Of a DNA stretch of 64,000 nt, positions 35,676 to 44,942 are shown one piece after another. Where the stretch lies: NCBI RefSeq assembly GCF_003259505.1, contig NZ_QLLK01000004.1:248001-312000 (forward strand), given 5' to 3'. Each line of letters opens with the position of its first letter. The stretch's first letter is position 1. Source of the stretch: Algoriphagus yeomjeoni. Lineage in GTDB: Bacteria > Bacteroidota > Bacteroidia > Cytophagales > Cyclobacteriaceae. The notes under the pieces were generated by a model that saw only the letters and a list, made by a program, of their open reading frames with translations, was not told where the DNA came from and made no database searches. Position numbers and translations under genes: made by a program.

Positions 35676-37014
35676 TAATTTTTTTCGGTATTGTAAAATA
35701 AAAAGTTGAGCCAACCCTCACTTGTGAATGAAGCCCTATTTGTCCTCCCATAAACTCAACACTTCGTTTGGCTATTGAAAGCCCTACTCCTGTACCTTCA
35801 TATTCATTGCTATTATGAAGTCTCTGAAACAACTTAAAAATTTTATCATAAAACTGAGATTCTATACCTAATCCATTATCAGAAATAGCAAATTCCCAGT
35901 AATCGTTCTGCTCACGTGCCGATATATCGATACTAGGAGCAGTGTCTTTTTTTCTATACTTCAACCCATTATCCAGCAGGTTGTGAAATACTGTGGTAAT
36001 CAAAGGCTTGATAGTCCAAATGGTAGGCATTTCAGTCCAATTGATTTTTGCAGAAGCAGCAGCGATGGTCCCTTCTCTCAACTCCAAATAATTCAATAGT
36101 AAAGCATCTAGATCTACTAGTTCCAGTTCATCACTAGGTCTATTGACCCTGGAGAAGTCCAGCAAATCCAAGACAATTTGCTTCATACGCACAGCTCCAT
36201 TTTCGGCAAAAGTAATATACTTCTTCCCTTTTTCATCCAGCTGGTCTCCATAGTTTGAACTAAGCTTATGCATAAAGCTTGTAACCATTCTTAAAGGCTC
36301 CTGCAGATCATGCGAAGCCACATAAGCATACTGTTCAAGTTCTTCATTTTTGACTTGCAGTGCTTTTTTACTCGCCTCAAGCTCGGTCTTTAGTTGTTGC
36401 TGCTCGGAAATGTAATTTTCAATTCCTTTGAAAATCTTGGGAATAAGGGCTGATGAGAGGTAACATAGAAAGATAAGATTAGAGCTGACAGCAATCCATT
36501 CATTCACGGAACTCATATCTACATTATGACTGAAATCAATCAAATCGAACGCTATAGCAAACCCAAAAAAGATAGAAATAAACAGCACAAGATGACTCCA
36601 CCAATAAGCGTATTTATTATCGAAAATTATAATAGAATAGACACAGGCCGCCAAAAAGTATACTAAAACAGAGCCTGAGGAGGGTGAGGTGAAAATATTA
36701 AGCGTGATGGCAAACGCATAAACAGTAAGAGAAAATATCAACTTTCTAGTAGCTGTTTTTACGCTAGGTACAAAGGCTATAAAACACATCAAACCAATTG
36801 TAATGAAGTGCAATAGGGTGATATACTCTTTGTTTTCGAAGGTGATCAGGAATAATGATGGAATCAGCGCAATAAAGCAAAGCGGAAGTATAAATATTAA
36901 AGTGGTTGCAAAAAGGCTATTTCTCCAATAATTCACACCTCTGTTTGCTTCAACTGAAGATGGGACACAGTTTGCCAATATCGCTCTCTTGTATTTACTC
37001 CAAATTTCTATCAT
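35659..37014 (-). CDS. Membrane sensor histidine kinase
   Basis: This 451-residue protein has an N-terminal block of about six hydrophobic segments (residues 30-200) and a short linker coiled coil. A HisKA domain has His235 in YVASHDLQEPLRMV. A complete HATPase domain has the N box (NLLDNGLKYRKKD), the DNGLGIE G1 box and GTGVGLSIAKRSVEFMGG. The ATG at 37014 is chosen over the preceding TTG. It is the first gene of the five-member signalling operon and overlaps the CheB/CheR kinase. The sensory part resembles small integral-membrane sensors whose ligand is unknown. Confidence 0.92.
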   Translation of the reverse strand: MIEIWSKYKRAILANCVPSSVEANRGVNYWRNSLFATTLIFILPLCFIALIPSLFLITFENKEYITLLHFITIGLMCFIAFVPSVKTATRKLIFSLTVYAFAITLNIFTSPSSGSVLVYFLAACVYSIIIFDNKYAYWWSHLVLFISIFFGFAIAFDLIDFSHNVDMSSVNEWIAVSSNLIFLCYLSSALIPKIFKGIENYISEQQQLKTELEASKKALQVKNEELEQYAYVASHDLQEPLRMVTSFMHKLSSNYGDQLDEKGKKYITFAENGAVRMKQIVLDLLDFSRVNRPSDELELVDLDALLLNYLELREGTIAAASAKINWTEMPTIWTIKPLITTVFHNLLDNGLKYRKKDTAPSIDISAREQNDYWEFAISDNGLGIESQFYDKIFKLFQRLHNSNEYEGTGVGLSIAKRSVEFMGGQIGLHSQVRVGSTFYFTIPKKINERQD

Positions 37015-37543
37015 CAATTTTTAGGTACTGTAAAGCGGACTTCTCTTTCATCCAGAAATCCCCCATAACTCGTGAATTTAGAAGAAATAGAATTGCACTC
37101 CAAAGGGAAAAAAACCTTTCCTACATGCTACAGCTAGTGGATGGTTGGCAAGTGCTTTTCAAAGTACATGAAAAATAATTGGCTTTGAGAACAATCTAAA
37201 TAAGTAGAGAGCAAAGCTATAAAACAGGATTTAAAAACATGTTACTCGAAAAACATCCTCATAAATCCCAAGAAATTTGCCTGATCCCAAGGTCTGACCG
37301 ACAAAAAAATACGTCCTGATTAGAAGCGACAAAAACCTACCAGCTTCCCATAATTGTTTGATTGTAGTGAGCTACTAAAAATGCTGATTAATTAAATTTT
37401 TAAATATTTTTCAGTACTATAGAGCTACAACTCACCATGATTTTGGACAACCTGGCATTTACCCTTAAACATCCTATTCCTAAGAAGAAATAAACTTCAA
37501 AGTGATTTCTACCGGAATCACTCAGTAGTTTCCATTTTATTTC
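37015..37543. other. Divergent intergenic region, nothing recognised
   Basis: This is about 530 bp between the kinase operon and the PL8 gene. It presumably holds both promoters, but no full TTTG-N-TAnnTTTG pair was found. No hidden gene is apparent. Confidence 0.5.
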
Positions 37544-39685
37544 ATGATTATGAAACGATTAGCCAATTATTTATTTCTCTTTTTTCTTTTAGCTCATGTC
37601 CAGTCACTTCAAGCCCAGCAGGATTCAGACTTCGAAATTGTCCAACAAAATATTTTCACGCAATATCAGCAAGCTACGAGCGCGGCAGATCTGAACAATC
37701 TAGCAAACAAGGTACAAAAGGAAATACAGGCAGACGGGAGCTGGAAAGATATCAACTATGCTGACAACTCCCTGTCGAGTTGGGAGCCAGATGTTCACAT
37801 CAAGAGAATCGGACTGATGGCAAAGGCTTATAGTAGAAAAGACAACAAGTTCTACTTGAGTGCCAGTACGCATCAGCGTATACTTAATGCCATCAGGTAT
37901 TGGGTTGAATTAAAACCTGAGCCAACTTCAAAAAACTGGTGGTGGCTCAGTATAAGCGTCCCCAAAGAGATCGGACAGCTTTTGATCGCCATGCGCACAG
38001 TAGAGCCAGGGGTACCGGAAGATTTAGAGAAAAAATTAATCAGCTGGATGAGTAAAACTGCCTCAATCACAAAATCTCCCGGAAGAGACGGATCCAATTT
38101 GACTGATATTGCGCAGCATATGATCATGGAGGCAGCACTCACCAAAGATGCAGCTTTAATCAAGCGGGCTGTAGACGCGACAGCTGCTACGATCAAAATC
38201 TCCCCAGGTGATGGTATACAGCGAGACATGTCTTTTCATGCTCATGGCCCCGAGAATTACATGCATGGCTACGGCAGAGAGTACCTCTCTGGTATTAGAA
38301 ATGTGGCCACTTACATCCAAGGAACAAGATTTTCATTTACTCCTGATCAGATTGCTTTAATATCAGATTTTACCCGAAATGGGTTCTTGCAGGTGATCCG
38401 TGGTCGCTATGTAGATTTTAGTGTGATTGGCCGGGGAATCGCCAGAAATAATGCAACCCGAGTGAATGTGGGAATTGTGAAGCAAATTAGAGAAATCGAC
38501 ATCAACCGTCACCAAGAAGAATACGATCAGGCAATTGCAAGAATAGAAGGCAAAGCAGATCCATCAGAAGGAATCAGCCCTAAGCATATTTATTACTGGA
38601 GATCTGACTATACCGTACACCACAGACCTGAATTTATGGTTGGCCTTAATATAGCTTCAAGTCGAAGTGTACGTACCGAATCCGGAAACGGTGAAAATCT
38701 CACTGGGCATTTTCTTACTGAAGGCGCTACTTTCATAGCAGTAGAGGGAAATGAATACCACAATATTTTTCCAAACTGGGAGTGGAATAAGATTCCAGGA
38801 ACCACCACACCTGAAGTCAGCCCGCTTAAAAAGCGTAGAAACTGGGTCGCAAATAGAGGGAATTCTGATTTTGTAGGAGGAGTAAGCGACGGATTGAATG
38901 GGATTTCAGTTTATCAGATGTCCGATTACAATACCAAAGCCAACAAAAGTTGGTTTTTCTTTGATGATAAAGTCATTTGTCTGGGGTCAGGCATCTCAGC
39001 AAATAGACAGGAATCGATTACTACTACATTAAATCAATCTTGGTTGAAAGGACCTGTTCTACTATCTCAAAATGGAGATTTTGAAGAGTTTAAGAGCGAG
39101 AAAGCTGACAAACTAAAAAACATCAAGTGGATCTATCATGATCAAGTCGGATACTATTTCCCGGAAAATCAAAGCGTAATGCTTTTTGCAGATAACCAAC
39201 CAGGTGCATGGTCAGAAATTAATTCCAATTCATCTTCCAAGATCATAGAAAAGGATGTCTTCAAACTTTGGATCGACCATGGGAAAAACCCGAAAGAAGC
39301 CTCCTACGCATACATTCTTTTACCAGGTGTTGAAAACGCTCAAGAGTTGACCAACAAGAATATTTCTTCGGTAGTTATCCTTCAAAACTCGCCCGAGGTT
39401 CAGGCTGTACAGGACAAAAAAAATGGGTTACTTGGGGTCGTTTTTTATAAGAAGGGTAAATTCTACTGGGAAAATAACAGATTAGAGACTAGCCAACCTG
39501 TACTAGTGCAGCTGGAAAATACCGAAGGCAAAACCTGGAAAGTAACCTTGTCAGAGCCTACTCAAAAGCTGACAGGAGCTTTAGAAATAAAACTTCAACT
39601 AGAGGGAATTGAAAAGATAATCACATTTGAGCTGCCAGAAGGAGATATGGCAGGTTCCTCTGTGAGCCAATCCATTCAATTCTAA
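37544..39685 (+). CDS. Secreted PL8-family polysaccharide lyase (chondroitin AC/hyaluronate lyase-like)
   Basis: This 713-residue protein has a signal peptide (LANYLFLFFLLAHVQSLQA). The N-terminal alpha/alpha toroid contains WWWLSISVPKEIG and the catalytic residues expected for PL8: Asn185 in SNLTD, and His234 and Tyr243 in HGPENYMHGYG, with the nine-residue H-to-Y spacing of chondroitinase AC. The beta-sandwich part begins near YHNIFPNWEWNKIPGTT. It should cleave uronic-acid-containing polysaccharides by beta-elimination outside the cytoplasm. The preferred substrate (chondroitin, hyaluronan or xanthan) is not decidable here. Two ATGs (37544, 37550) are possible. There is no SusC/SusD pair, sulfatase or unsaturated glucuronyl hydrolase next to it. 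Confidence 0.9.
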   Translation: MIMKRLANYLFLFFLLAHVQSLQAQQDSDFEIVQQNIFTQYQQATSAADLNNLANKVQKEIQADGSWKDINYADNSLSSWEPDVHIKRIGLMAKAYSRKDNKFYLSASTHQRILNAIRYWVELKPEPTSKNWWWLSISVPKEIGQLLIAMRTVEPGVPEDLEKKLISWMSKTASITKSPGRDGSNLTDIAQHMIMEAALTKDAALIKRAVDATAATIKISPGDGIQRDMSFHAHGPENYMHGYGREYLSGIRNVATYIQGTRFSFTPDQIALISDFTRNGFLQVIRGRYVDFSVIGRGIARNNATRVNVGIVKQIREIDINRHQEEYDQAIARIEGKADPSEGISPKHIYYWRSDYTVHHRPEFMVGLNIASSRSVRTESGNGENLTGHFLTEGATFIAVEGNEYHNIFPNWEWNKIPGTTTPEVSPLKKRRNWVANRGNSDFVGGVSDGLNGISVYQMSDYNTKANKSWFFFDDKVICLGSGISANRQESITTTLNQSWLKGPVLLSQNGDFEEFKSEKADKLKNIKWIYHDQVGYYFPENQSVMLFADNQPGAWSEINSNSSSKIIEKDVFKLWIDHGKNPKEASYAYILLPGVENAQELTNKNISSVVILQNSPEVQAVQDKKNGLLGVVFYKKGKFYWENNRLETSQPVLVQLENTEGKTWKVTLSEPTQKLTGALEIKLQLEGIEKIITFELPEGDMAGSSVSQSIQF

Positions 39686-39699
39686 TCAAATTAACTCAC

Positions 39700-40194
39700 A
39701 TGTCTTCACAACTCGAAATCACCCGGTTCTTCACAAAACCCCAAGAGGAAGTTTACAATGCATTTCAGGCAGCCGATAGTCTCCAGCAATGGTGGGGGCC
39801 AGCAGGGTTTGAGATGGAGGTAAGAAAATTTGAATTTTTTAGAGACGGCATTTTTCACTTTGTCCTTAGAAATAAAGACGGTTACCAAATGTGGGCTAAA
39901 TGGGTGTTTACTGAAATAGAAGCTTCCTCCCGGCTGCAGTTCATCAATTCCTTTTCCAATGAAGCTGGAGAAACGGTCAAAGCTCCAGAAGTTCCTTTCG
40001 GTGCAGATTGGCCGATGGAAATGATCGTGGATCTGGAGTTTTATGAAGAAGATGGAAAAACTAGAATTGATCTGGTCTCCTACCCACATAATTCCTCTGA
40101 TGCTTCCAAAAAAGTATTTGCTGAAAACATCGGAAATATGGAGCAAGGATTTGGAGGCACGTTTGATCAATTAGCATCTTATCTTTCCAAATAA
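39700..40194 (+). CDS. SRPBCC / AHSA1-like protein
   Basis: This 164-residue protein has the START-like AHSA1 pattern: ITRFFTKPQEEVYNAFQAADSLQQWWGP at the start (shown in part), then FEMEVRKFEF, and GFGGTFDQLASYLSK as the C-terminal helix. Such proteins bind small hydrophobic ligands or act as Hsp90 activators in eukaryotes. In bacteria the role is usually unknown and the protein cytoplasmic. It follows the PL8 gene by only 14 nt, so they are probably co-transcribed, but there is no known functional link. Confidence 0.87.
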   Translation: MSSQLEITRFFTKPQEEVYNAFQAADSLQQWWGPAGFEMEVRKFEFFRDGIFHFVLRNKDGYQMWAKWVFTEIEASSRLQFINSFSNEAGETVKAPEVPFGADWPMEMIVDLEFYEEDGKTRIDLVSYPHNSSDASKKVFAENIGNMEQGFGGTFDQLASYLSK

Positions 40195-40212
40195 GTAGCT
40201 TATACTTGGCAA

Positions 40213-40869
40213 ATGAAATCTATGTTGAGAAAGGTCAGTTGGTGGTTTTTTGGGATTCTCTGTACTCTCATAGGACTTTATCCCATACTTTATTTTATTC
40301 TGGATAGGAATTTCGGTTTACTCCAATCTAAATCTTCTGAGCTTCTCAATTCATTCGATTGGAATCTGGGATTCTACCTGCACATCATTCTTGGTGGATT
40401 TGCACTTCTCATCGGCTGGATTCAATTCCCGAAAGGATTCCGTGACAGAAACAGAAAGCTTCACAAAAGAATCGGAATGGCTTATGTCACCGCCGTATTT
40501 TTCAGCAGTATCGCAGGAATCTATATTGCCCTATCCGCCACCGGAGGCATCATCAGCGTCATAGGTTTTGCCTCTCTCGGCATTATCTGGCTTGGCACTA
40601 CGATGATGGGCTGGTTCACTGCCAAAAAACATAGGTATGATGACCACGAAAACTGGATGATATTTAGCTACGCGGCAACTTTCGCAGCTGTGACGCTAAG
40701 AATTTGGCTTCCACTCCTTATACTGATGCATCAAGGAGACTTTATTCCTGCTTATCAGATTGTTGCCTGGGTTTGCTGGGTTCCAAATATGATAGTGGCG
40801 TGGTGGATCGTAAGGAGAAGGAAGGAGAAGGAAGGAGACACATTCATATGTTCAACAAAAATAAACTAG
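40213..40869 (+). CDS. DUF2306 integral membrane protein
   Basis: This 218-residue protein has about six transmembrane segments. It contains LHIILGGFALLIGWIQF, RNRKLHKRIG at a cytoplasmic loop, and DDHENWMIFSYAATFAAVTLR. The HxxxG, H-R and H-x2-W pattern is that of the DUF2306 family, whose function is not established (heme or quinone binding has been suggested for related families, which I cannot verify). It lies 18 nt after the SRPBCC gene in the same direction. A short purine-rich repeat (ggagaaggaaggagaagga) near the 3' end encodes the basic tail. Confidence 0.8.
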   Translation: MKSMLRKVSWWFFGILCTLIGLYPILYFILDRNFGLLQSKSSELLNSFDWNLGFYLHIILGGFALLIGWIQFPKGFRDRNRKLHKRIGMAYVTAVFFSSIAGIYIALSATGGIISVIGFASLGIIWLGTTMMGWFTAKKHRYDDHENWMIFSYAATFAAVTLRIWLPLLILMHQGDFIPAYQIVAWVCWVPNMIVAWWIVRRRKEKEGDTFICSTKIN

Positions 40870-40907
40870 TCCCATTATACCAGAATTTGATAATCTAATA
40901 AACTACA

Positions 40908-41627
40908 ATGAAAATAGGATTCATTATTTCAATAGGCGTATTTCTCTTAATAATTGGTTTTTTCATTTGGAAAAGGAAATCCAAAAATACGCAAAATGCT
41001 CCAACCGAATTTTTGAAGCTTGAATCAGAAAATCAATCCAATAAGCATATTCCAAAACTACCCGAAAACTGGATTGCTGAAATCGAGAAAAAGTGGGATG
41101 GAAAAGCTTGGAACAAGTATAATAACGCATACTACGATATCTGGGCTAAAGCATGTGAGGATGTTTATGATAAAAATAAATATTGGGAAAAGAATCAAAC
41201 TCACGCAGATTTTCTAAATGAGCTTACTAAGGAGCAACGTGTATATTTTACTCTTATAAACTTTGAGTCACAAGTGAATAATGGTGGCGTTTACCAGTTT
41301 TTATTTAACTATCCAGAACTTTCTATACTTGCTTTACAAGCAATGCAAGAAACTGGATTGGAAAAATTAGAGAAAGATTATGAGATCGTTTTAAAAGAGT
41401 TTTTCGGCAATTTCAAAACTATTCAAGACTTACATTCCAAGTTTAATGATAACCACAGAGATTGGAATAATCGTTGGACATCATTTTCTGAAGGATACAA
41501 AGAGCTTACATCAACCGAAGTAATTGAAAGCTACTTTTTTACCGAAATATTCACAAAAGACTATCAACAGAAATTGATTGATTATGTAAAAAGTAACCCG
41601 GATAAAATTTACAAGATTGAATATTAG
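40908..41627 (+). CDS. DUF4375-domain protein with N-terminal membrane anchor
   Basis: This 239-residue protein has one N-terminal hydrophobic helix (IGFIISIGVFLLIIGFFIW) followed by a basic stop-transfer segment. The remainder is a soluble domain with LTKEQRVYFTLINFESQVNNGGVYQFLFN, here given only in outline: the N-G-G-x-x-Q-x-x-x-N core is typical of DUF4375 (DMP19-like). Its function is unknown. The soluble part would face the cytoplasm. It is more AT-rich than the upstream genes and 38 nt downstream of DUF2306. Confidence 0.78.
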   Translation: MKIGFIISIGVFLLIIGFFIWKRKSKNTQNAPTEFLKLESENQSNKHIPKLPENWIAEIEKKWDGKAWNKYNNAYYDIWAKACEDVYDKNKYWEKNQTHADFLNELTKEQRVYFTLINFESQVNNGGVYQFLFNYPELSILALQAMQETGLEKLEKDYEIVLKEFFGNFKTIQDLHSKFNDNHRDWNNRWTSFSEGYKELTSTEVIESYFFTEIFTKDYQQKLIDYVKSNPDKIYKIEY

Positions 41628-41668
41628 ATAATTGCTAATTGTATAAACCATTTTTTTACGAATACCCC

Positions 41669-42622
41669 ATGATCGAAATCCTCCTCAAAAATAAAAAGTC
41701 TTTTAAGGCTCACTCAGTGGATGAGCTTTCAGTTTCTGAACTGGAATTCCAGGTCATGCAATTCACGGATTATACCAATGCTGAATTGAGTTGGCTGGAG
41801 CAGAATTATGGACTTGACTTCAAGATCATGAAGCATTTTGAGGATATAGAAATCAGCTCCCACTTTTTAGAAAATGAGAACCAGGCAGCATTTCACTTTT
41901 CTATCCCCTATCACAACACGGAAAAAAATATGGTGGAGGAACCGTTGTTTATCATAGTTTCTCAAACAGGCTTATTTCTATTCATGAGTGCCAACCTTGA
42001 TGTTTACTTCAATGATATGTATCCAGCCAAAATCAATTCTTTGCAGAGGATCAATGATATGGATGGTATTTTCAAATTTCAGTTTGAGTTTATTTCTGAC
42101 TATTTCGCAGATATCACAGAGAGTCTCAGTAGAAAAGTAAAGGCCCTTGCCAACGAAATCCTGATAGAAAAGGAGTTTTCAAGCAATGTGATGGACATCA
42201 TCACAAAATATAACTTCAACAATTTATTGATTAAGGAAGCACTTCTTGAAACCACTCGAGTATTGCGATTGTACATCAAAAGCGACTGGGAAAAACATGT
42301 GGAATTGAGGGAAAGTGTACGTACAGAATTGAATGACCTAGACGTGATTTCCGATTACATTCAGTTCAATTTTGATCGCTTGGATGATCTCAGAGAAAAC
42401 GTATCCAACAAAATTGACTTGGAACAAAACCATATATTCAAAATGCTAACGGTGGTTACGGTATGCATTTCCCTTCCTACATTCATTGCAGGTGTGTATG
42501 GGATGAATTTTGAATATATGCCTGAATTAAAGTTCCCTTTCGGATATCCTATCGTGCTTGTAGCTATGATTTGCTCAGCTATTCTGCCCTTCATTTACTT
42601 CAAAAGAAAGAAATGGCTATAG
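41669..42622 (+). CDS. CorA-family divalent metal transporter
   Basis: This protein has 317 residues from the ATG at 41669 (the longer frame begins with TTG). A mixed alpha/beta cytoplasmic domain leads to the long stalk helix and two C-terminal transmembrane helices. The first is TVVTVCISLPTFIAGVYGMN with the diagnostic GMN motif, followed by FEYMPELKFPFG. The second is YPIVLVAMICSAILPFIYF, and the protein ends in the basic tail KRKKWL. It is predicted to move Mg2+ (or Co2+/Ni2+/Zn2+ in some relatives) across the inner membrane as a homopentamer. It converges on the next gene across a terminator. Confidence 0.93.
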   Translation: MIEILLKNKKSFKAHSVDELSVSELEFQVMQFTDYTNAELSWLEQNYGLDFKIMKHFEDIEISSHFLENENQAAFHFSIPYHNTEKNMVEEPLFIIVSQTGLFLFMSANLDVYFNDMYPAKINSLQRINDMDGIFKFQFEFISDYFADITESLSRKVKALANEILIEKEFSSNVMDIITKYNFNNLLIKEALLETTRVLRLYIKSDWEKHVELRESVRTELNDLDVISDYIQFNFDRLDDLRENVSNKIDLEQNHIFKMLTVVTVCISLPTFIAGVYGMNFEYMPELKFPFGYPIVLVAMICSAILPFIYFKRKKWL

Positions 42623-42641
42623 CCTAGCCTCAAATTTGAAC

Positions 42642-42672
42642 AAAAAAAAGCCCTGATCGTCAAATCAGGGCT
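42642..42672 (-). terminator. Terminator of the small secreted protein gene
   Basis: A 9-bp stem (agccctgat/atcagggct, 42649-42672) has a 6-nt loop. Its minus-strand 3' side is followed by T8, so it fits the gene to its right on the minus strand best and may also stop corA transcripts. Confidence 0.85.
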
Positions 42673-42693
42673 CTTCATAATAGTTGGCTTAAC

Positions 42694-43281
42694 TTAGAAA
42701 TAAAGGGTTTTGTTTCGTCCTTTAGAGTCAGTCACTTTGAGGTAGATATCCTTGGCATTCACATTTGTGAAAGAATAGTCTTTTTTAAATCCTTCCTCTT
42801 GATCAACATGCTCAGTGTAAATCACCGCTCCACTGATAGATGAAATAACTTCCACATCCACGCCAGGCTCATTAAGCCCAAACACTGATAGACTTACGGT
42901 ATTATGATCAATTTGTTTACCGAAGGCCACCAATGGTAATACTTCCACTGGAGTTAGTTTTTCAAATGTCTCTACGGAGTAGGTTACTTCTTCATCTTCT
43001 GTCACGATTTTGACTAGGTATTCTCCAGTCGGCAGGCTTTCCATATTATAAGGAAGCATCAAAGTTTCCCCTTTCACACGGACACTCCTATTGTTCAGAA
43101 CTTTTCCATCTGGGGTAATAATAGAGATTTTTGCTTTGCCTACTCCCTCATTTAGGGTAACGTTGATTTTTTTGAAATTCGAGTTTACTGCTGAAAGTGC
43201 TTTCAAATCTTCACTTGCGTTTGCTGCGAATGAGCTAAAAGATAATGCGCTTGCTAAAGCTACTGTTAATAAAGTTTTCAT
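42694..43281 (-). CDS. Secreted beta-sandwich protein of unknown function
   Basis: This 195-residue protein starts from the ATG at 43281. It has a signal peptide (MKTLLTVALASALSFSSFAANA) and then beta-strand-rich sequence with GKAKISIITPDGKVL and LPTGEYLVKIVTEDEEVTYSVE. The latter resembles the strand pattern of C-terminal sorting (Por/T9SS-like) domains, although the position here is N-terminal and no full T9SS tail is evident. No enzymatic motif is seen. A longer frame reaching 43347 adds 22 residues with no signal and is rejected. Two adjacent palindromes lie 93 nt upstream. Confidence 0.75.
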   Translation of the reverse strand: MKTLLTVALASALSFSSFAANASEDLKALSAVNSNFKKINVTLNEGVGKAKISIITPDGKVLNNRSVRVKGETLMLPYNMESLPTGEYLVKIVTEDEEVTYSVETFEKLTPVEVLPLVAFGKQIDHNTVSLSVFGLNEPGVDVEVISSISGAVIYTEHVDQEEGFKKDYSFTNVNAKDIYLKVTDSKGRNKTLYF

Positions 43282-43760
43282 AATAAGTTGGTTTAGAAGT
43301 GTTGTGATCTCCCTAATGCGAAGCGCATACCAAAGCCAAAAAACCACCTTCGCCCAAACACCATATTATTTTTAGAAATTAAATTTCTCACGAGGAATTC
43401 AGAATTAAATTCTGAAAAAATCAGGATTTATTAACACAGCCTGTATACTAACTGAACATATCTTTGACCGACTGTCATGCCATCGAACACTTTTCGGCTA
43501 ATTATGGTTTTTCTGAGGTTGCACCATATTACACTTGTTAAGGAAATTTAATTTTGAAAAAATGATAGAATCGCTGATTTGAATTACGTGCCAACAAATA
43601 GCGTGTACGCTTATGAACACACTTCGTCCGAAAGAATACAAGTAGGTGATCAGATTTAGAACTCACTTTTACCTACTTTCCAAAACTTGCTACAAGTGCT
43701 ATTCGTTAGGCTTAGTCTGATTAATCAATCCTAACTGAATTCTATTTCTTTTCCCAATAC
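43282..43760. other. Divergent intergenic region with paired 15-bp palindromes
   Basis: Agaaattaaatttct (43374-43388) and cagaattaaattctg (43400-43414) are each perfect around a central A, with centres 26 bp apart. They may be operator half-sites for the small secreted protein gene. Otherwise no gene is recognised in these 480 bp. Confidence 0.5.
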
Positions 43761-44855
43761 ATGAGAATCTTCCAACTCACTATATTATATCTACTACTCT
43801 CTGTTGGGATAGCCATAGGTCAACAATTGACTTTGAAGCTCACTCCCAGCAGTAATATTGGACAGAGGAAAGAATATATCTTTAGTAAAGTGCTGGATTC
43901 CAGAGTTCAAAAATCAGTAGGACAGGTTTACGATTCAGACCGAAATAAACTAACAGCTACATTTGACGGAAAATTAGCTGAGCAGGCAAAGCTTTTTTAT
44001 AATTCAAGAATTACAAACTCTCAAAATACTTCTTACAATATTCTAGTTAAAGTCTACAATCTTGATCTCAAAGAAATCTACCAAGCTAATCAGCGAGGAT
44101 ATAAAGGAGAGATTCAACTAAGTCTTGGATTTTTTGTCCAAAGTGAAGGCAGTCCAGTTCATTTGGTTGACTTTAATGGAAAAGCTAACTATGGAAGACC
44201 TGCCAATCAAACTACAAACGTGCAAAAAAGTGTGCAACAATTATTTGAAAATAGTTGGAATTACTTCGATGCCTGGTTTAGCAGCCAAGCCCCAACCAAT
44301 AGAACCCTGGCAAAAACAGTGAAATTGAATATTCTTGACCCCATCCTGCCAAGCAACAGAGACACGGTTTTTTATGATCCGAAGAGGCCTTTGACATGGG
44401 ACGACTTCTCTGAATCTCCAGATCCTACAAGTTCTTTCAATGCTTCTATTTTTAGCAGCTTATCCATCGAAGGAAATGCAGAAATAGTAGCTGGAGAGAT
44501 CATACAGACGATTTTGATAAAAGTATACATGCTTCCCGATCAGTCTTGGGTAAAGAATGCAGATGACTATGCCAGCAATCATGAACAGAAGCATTTTGAC
44601 TTGACGAGAATCGCTGCCGACCGAATGATCCATACATTAAATAACGCAGACCTGGAACCGACCCTCTTCGAGGCAACACTCAATGACATCTATTTGGACG
44701 CCTATCGGGAGATGAATAAGCTGCAGGAACTATATGATGGGCAAACCAGAAATGGTTTAAACAGAGATGTACAGGCAAGATGGAACCAGATAATAAAGGA
44801 GTCATTGGCTGGAAATTGGGAAAAGCTAGATCAATTATTGGAAACAAATAACTAA
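43761..44855 (+). CDS. Secreted DUF922-like predicted zinc protease
   Basis: This 364-residue protein has a signal peptide (MRIFQLTILYLLLSVGIAIGQ). The C-terminal half contains the HEQKHFDL motif, an HExxH-type site like that of DUF922 (COG5661-type predicted secreted metalloproteases), preceded by DPKRPLTWDDF, a characteristic family lead-in. The N-terminal half (LKLTPSSN to about 185) is unrecognised. It would act in the periplasm or outside. The metal ligand beyond the two histidines cannot be identified by eye. It stands alone, 267 bp upstream of hisG, and its downstream gap holds the his promoter. Confidence 0.78.
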   Translation: MRIFQLTILYLLLSVGIAIGQQLTLKLTPSSNIGQRKEYIFSKVLDSRVQKSVGQVYDSDRNKLTATFDGKLAEQAKLFYNSRITNSQNTSYNILVKVYNLDLKEIYQANQRGYKGEIQLSLGFFVQSEGSPVHLVDFNGKANYGRPANQTTNVQKSVQQLFENSWNYFDAWFSSQAPTNRTLAKTVKLNILDPILPSNRDTVFYDPKRPLTWDDFSESPDPTSSFNASIFSSLSIEGNAEIVAGEIIQTILIKVYMLPDQSWVKNADDYASNHEQKHFDLTRIAADRMIHTLNNADLEPTLFEATLNDIYLDAYREMNKLQELYDGQTRNGLNRDVQARWNQIIKESLAGNWEKLDQLLETNN

Positions 44856-44902
44856 ATACTTTAGTTGTATAAGCCGAAGTTCATTAAAATAAGCCATCTC
44901 GA

Positions 44903-44933
44903 TTTGCATTTTCTCAGTGACCTCCTATCTTTG
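44903..44933 (+). promoter_or_regulatory. Promoter of the his operon
   Basis: TTTG (44903-44906), 19 nt, then TATCTTTG (44926-44933): a complete match to the Bacteroidota housekeeping promoter. The predicted transcript start is near 44940, about 180 nt before hisG, leaving room for the leader peptide. Confidence 0.8.
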
Positions 44934-44942
44934 CCAACAATA

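Noticed and set aside
35676..35714. Longer N-terminus for the CheB/CheR kinase
   Set aside because: The extra residues precede the conserved CheB start and merely overlap the upstream kinase frame; the ATG at 35675 fits the family.
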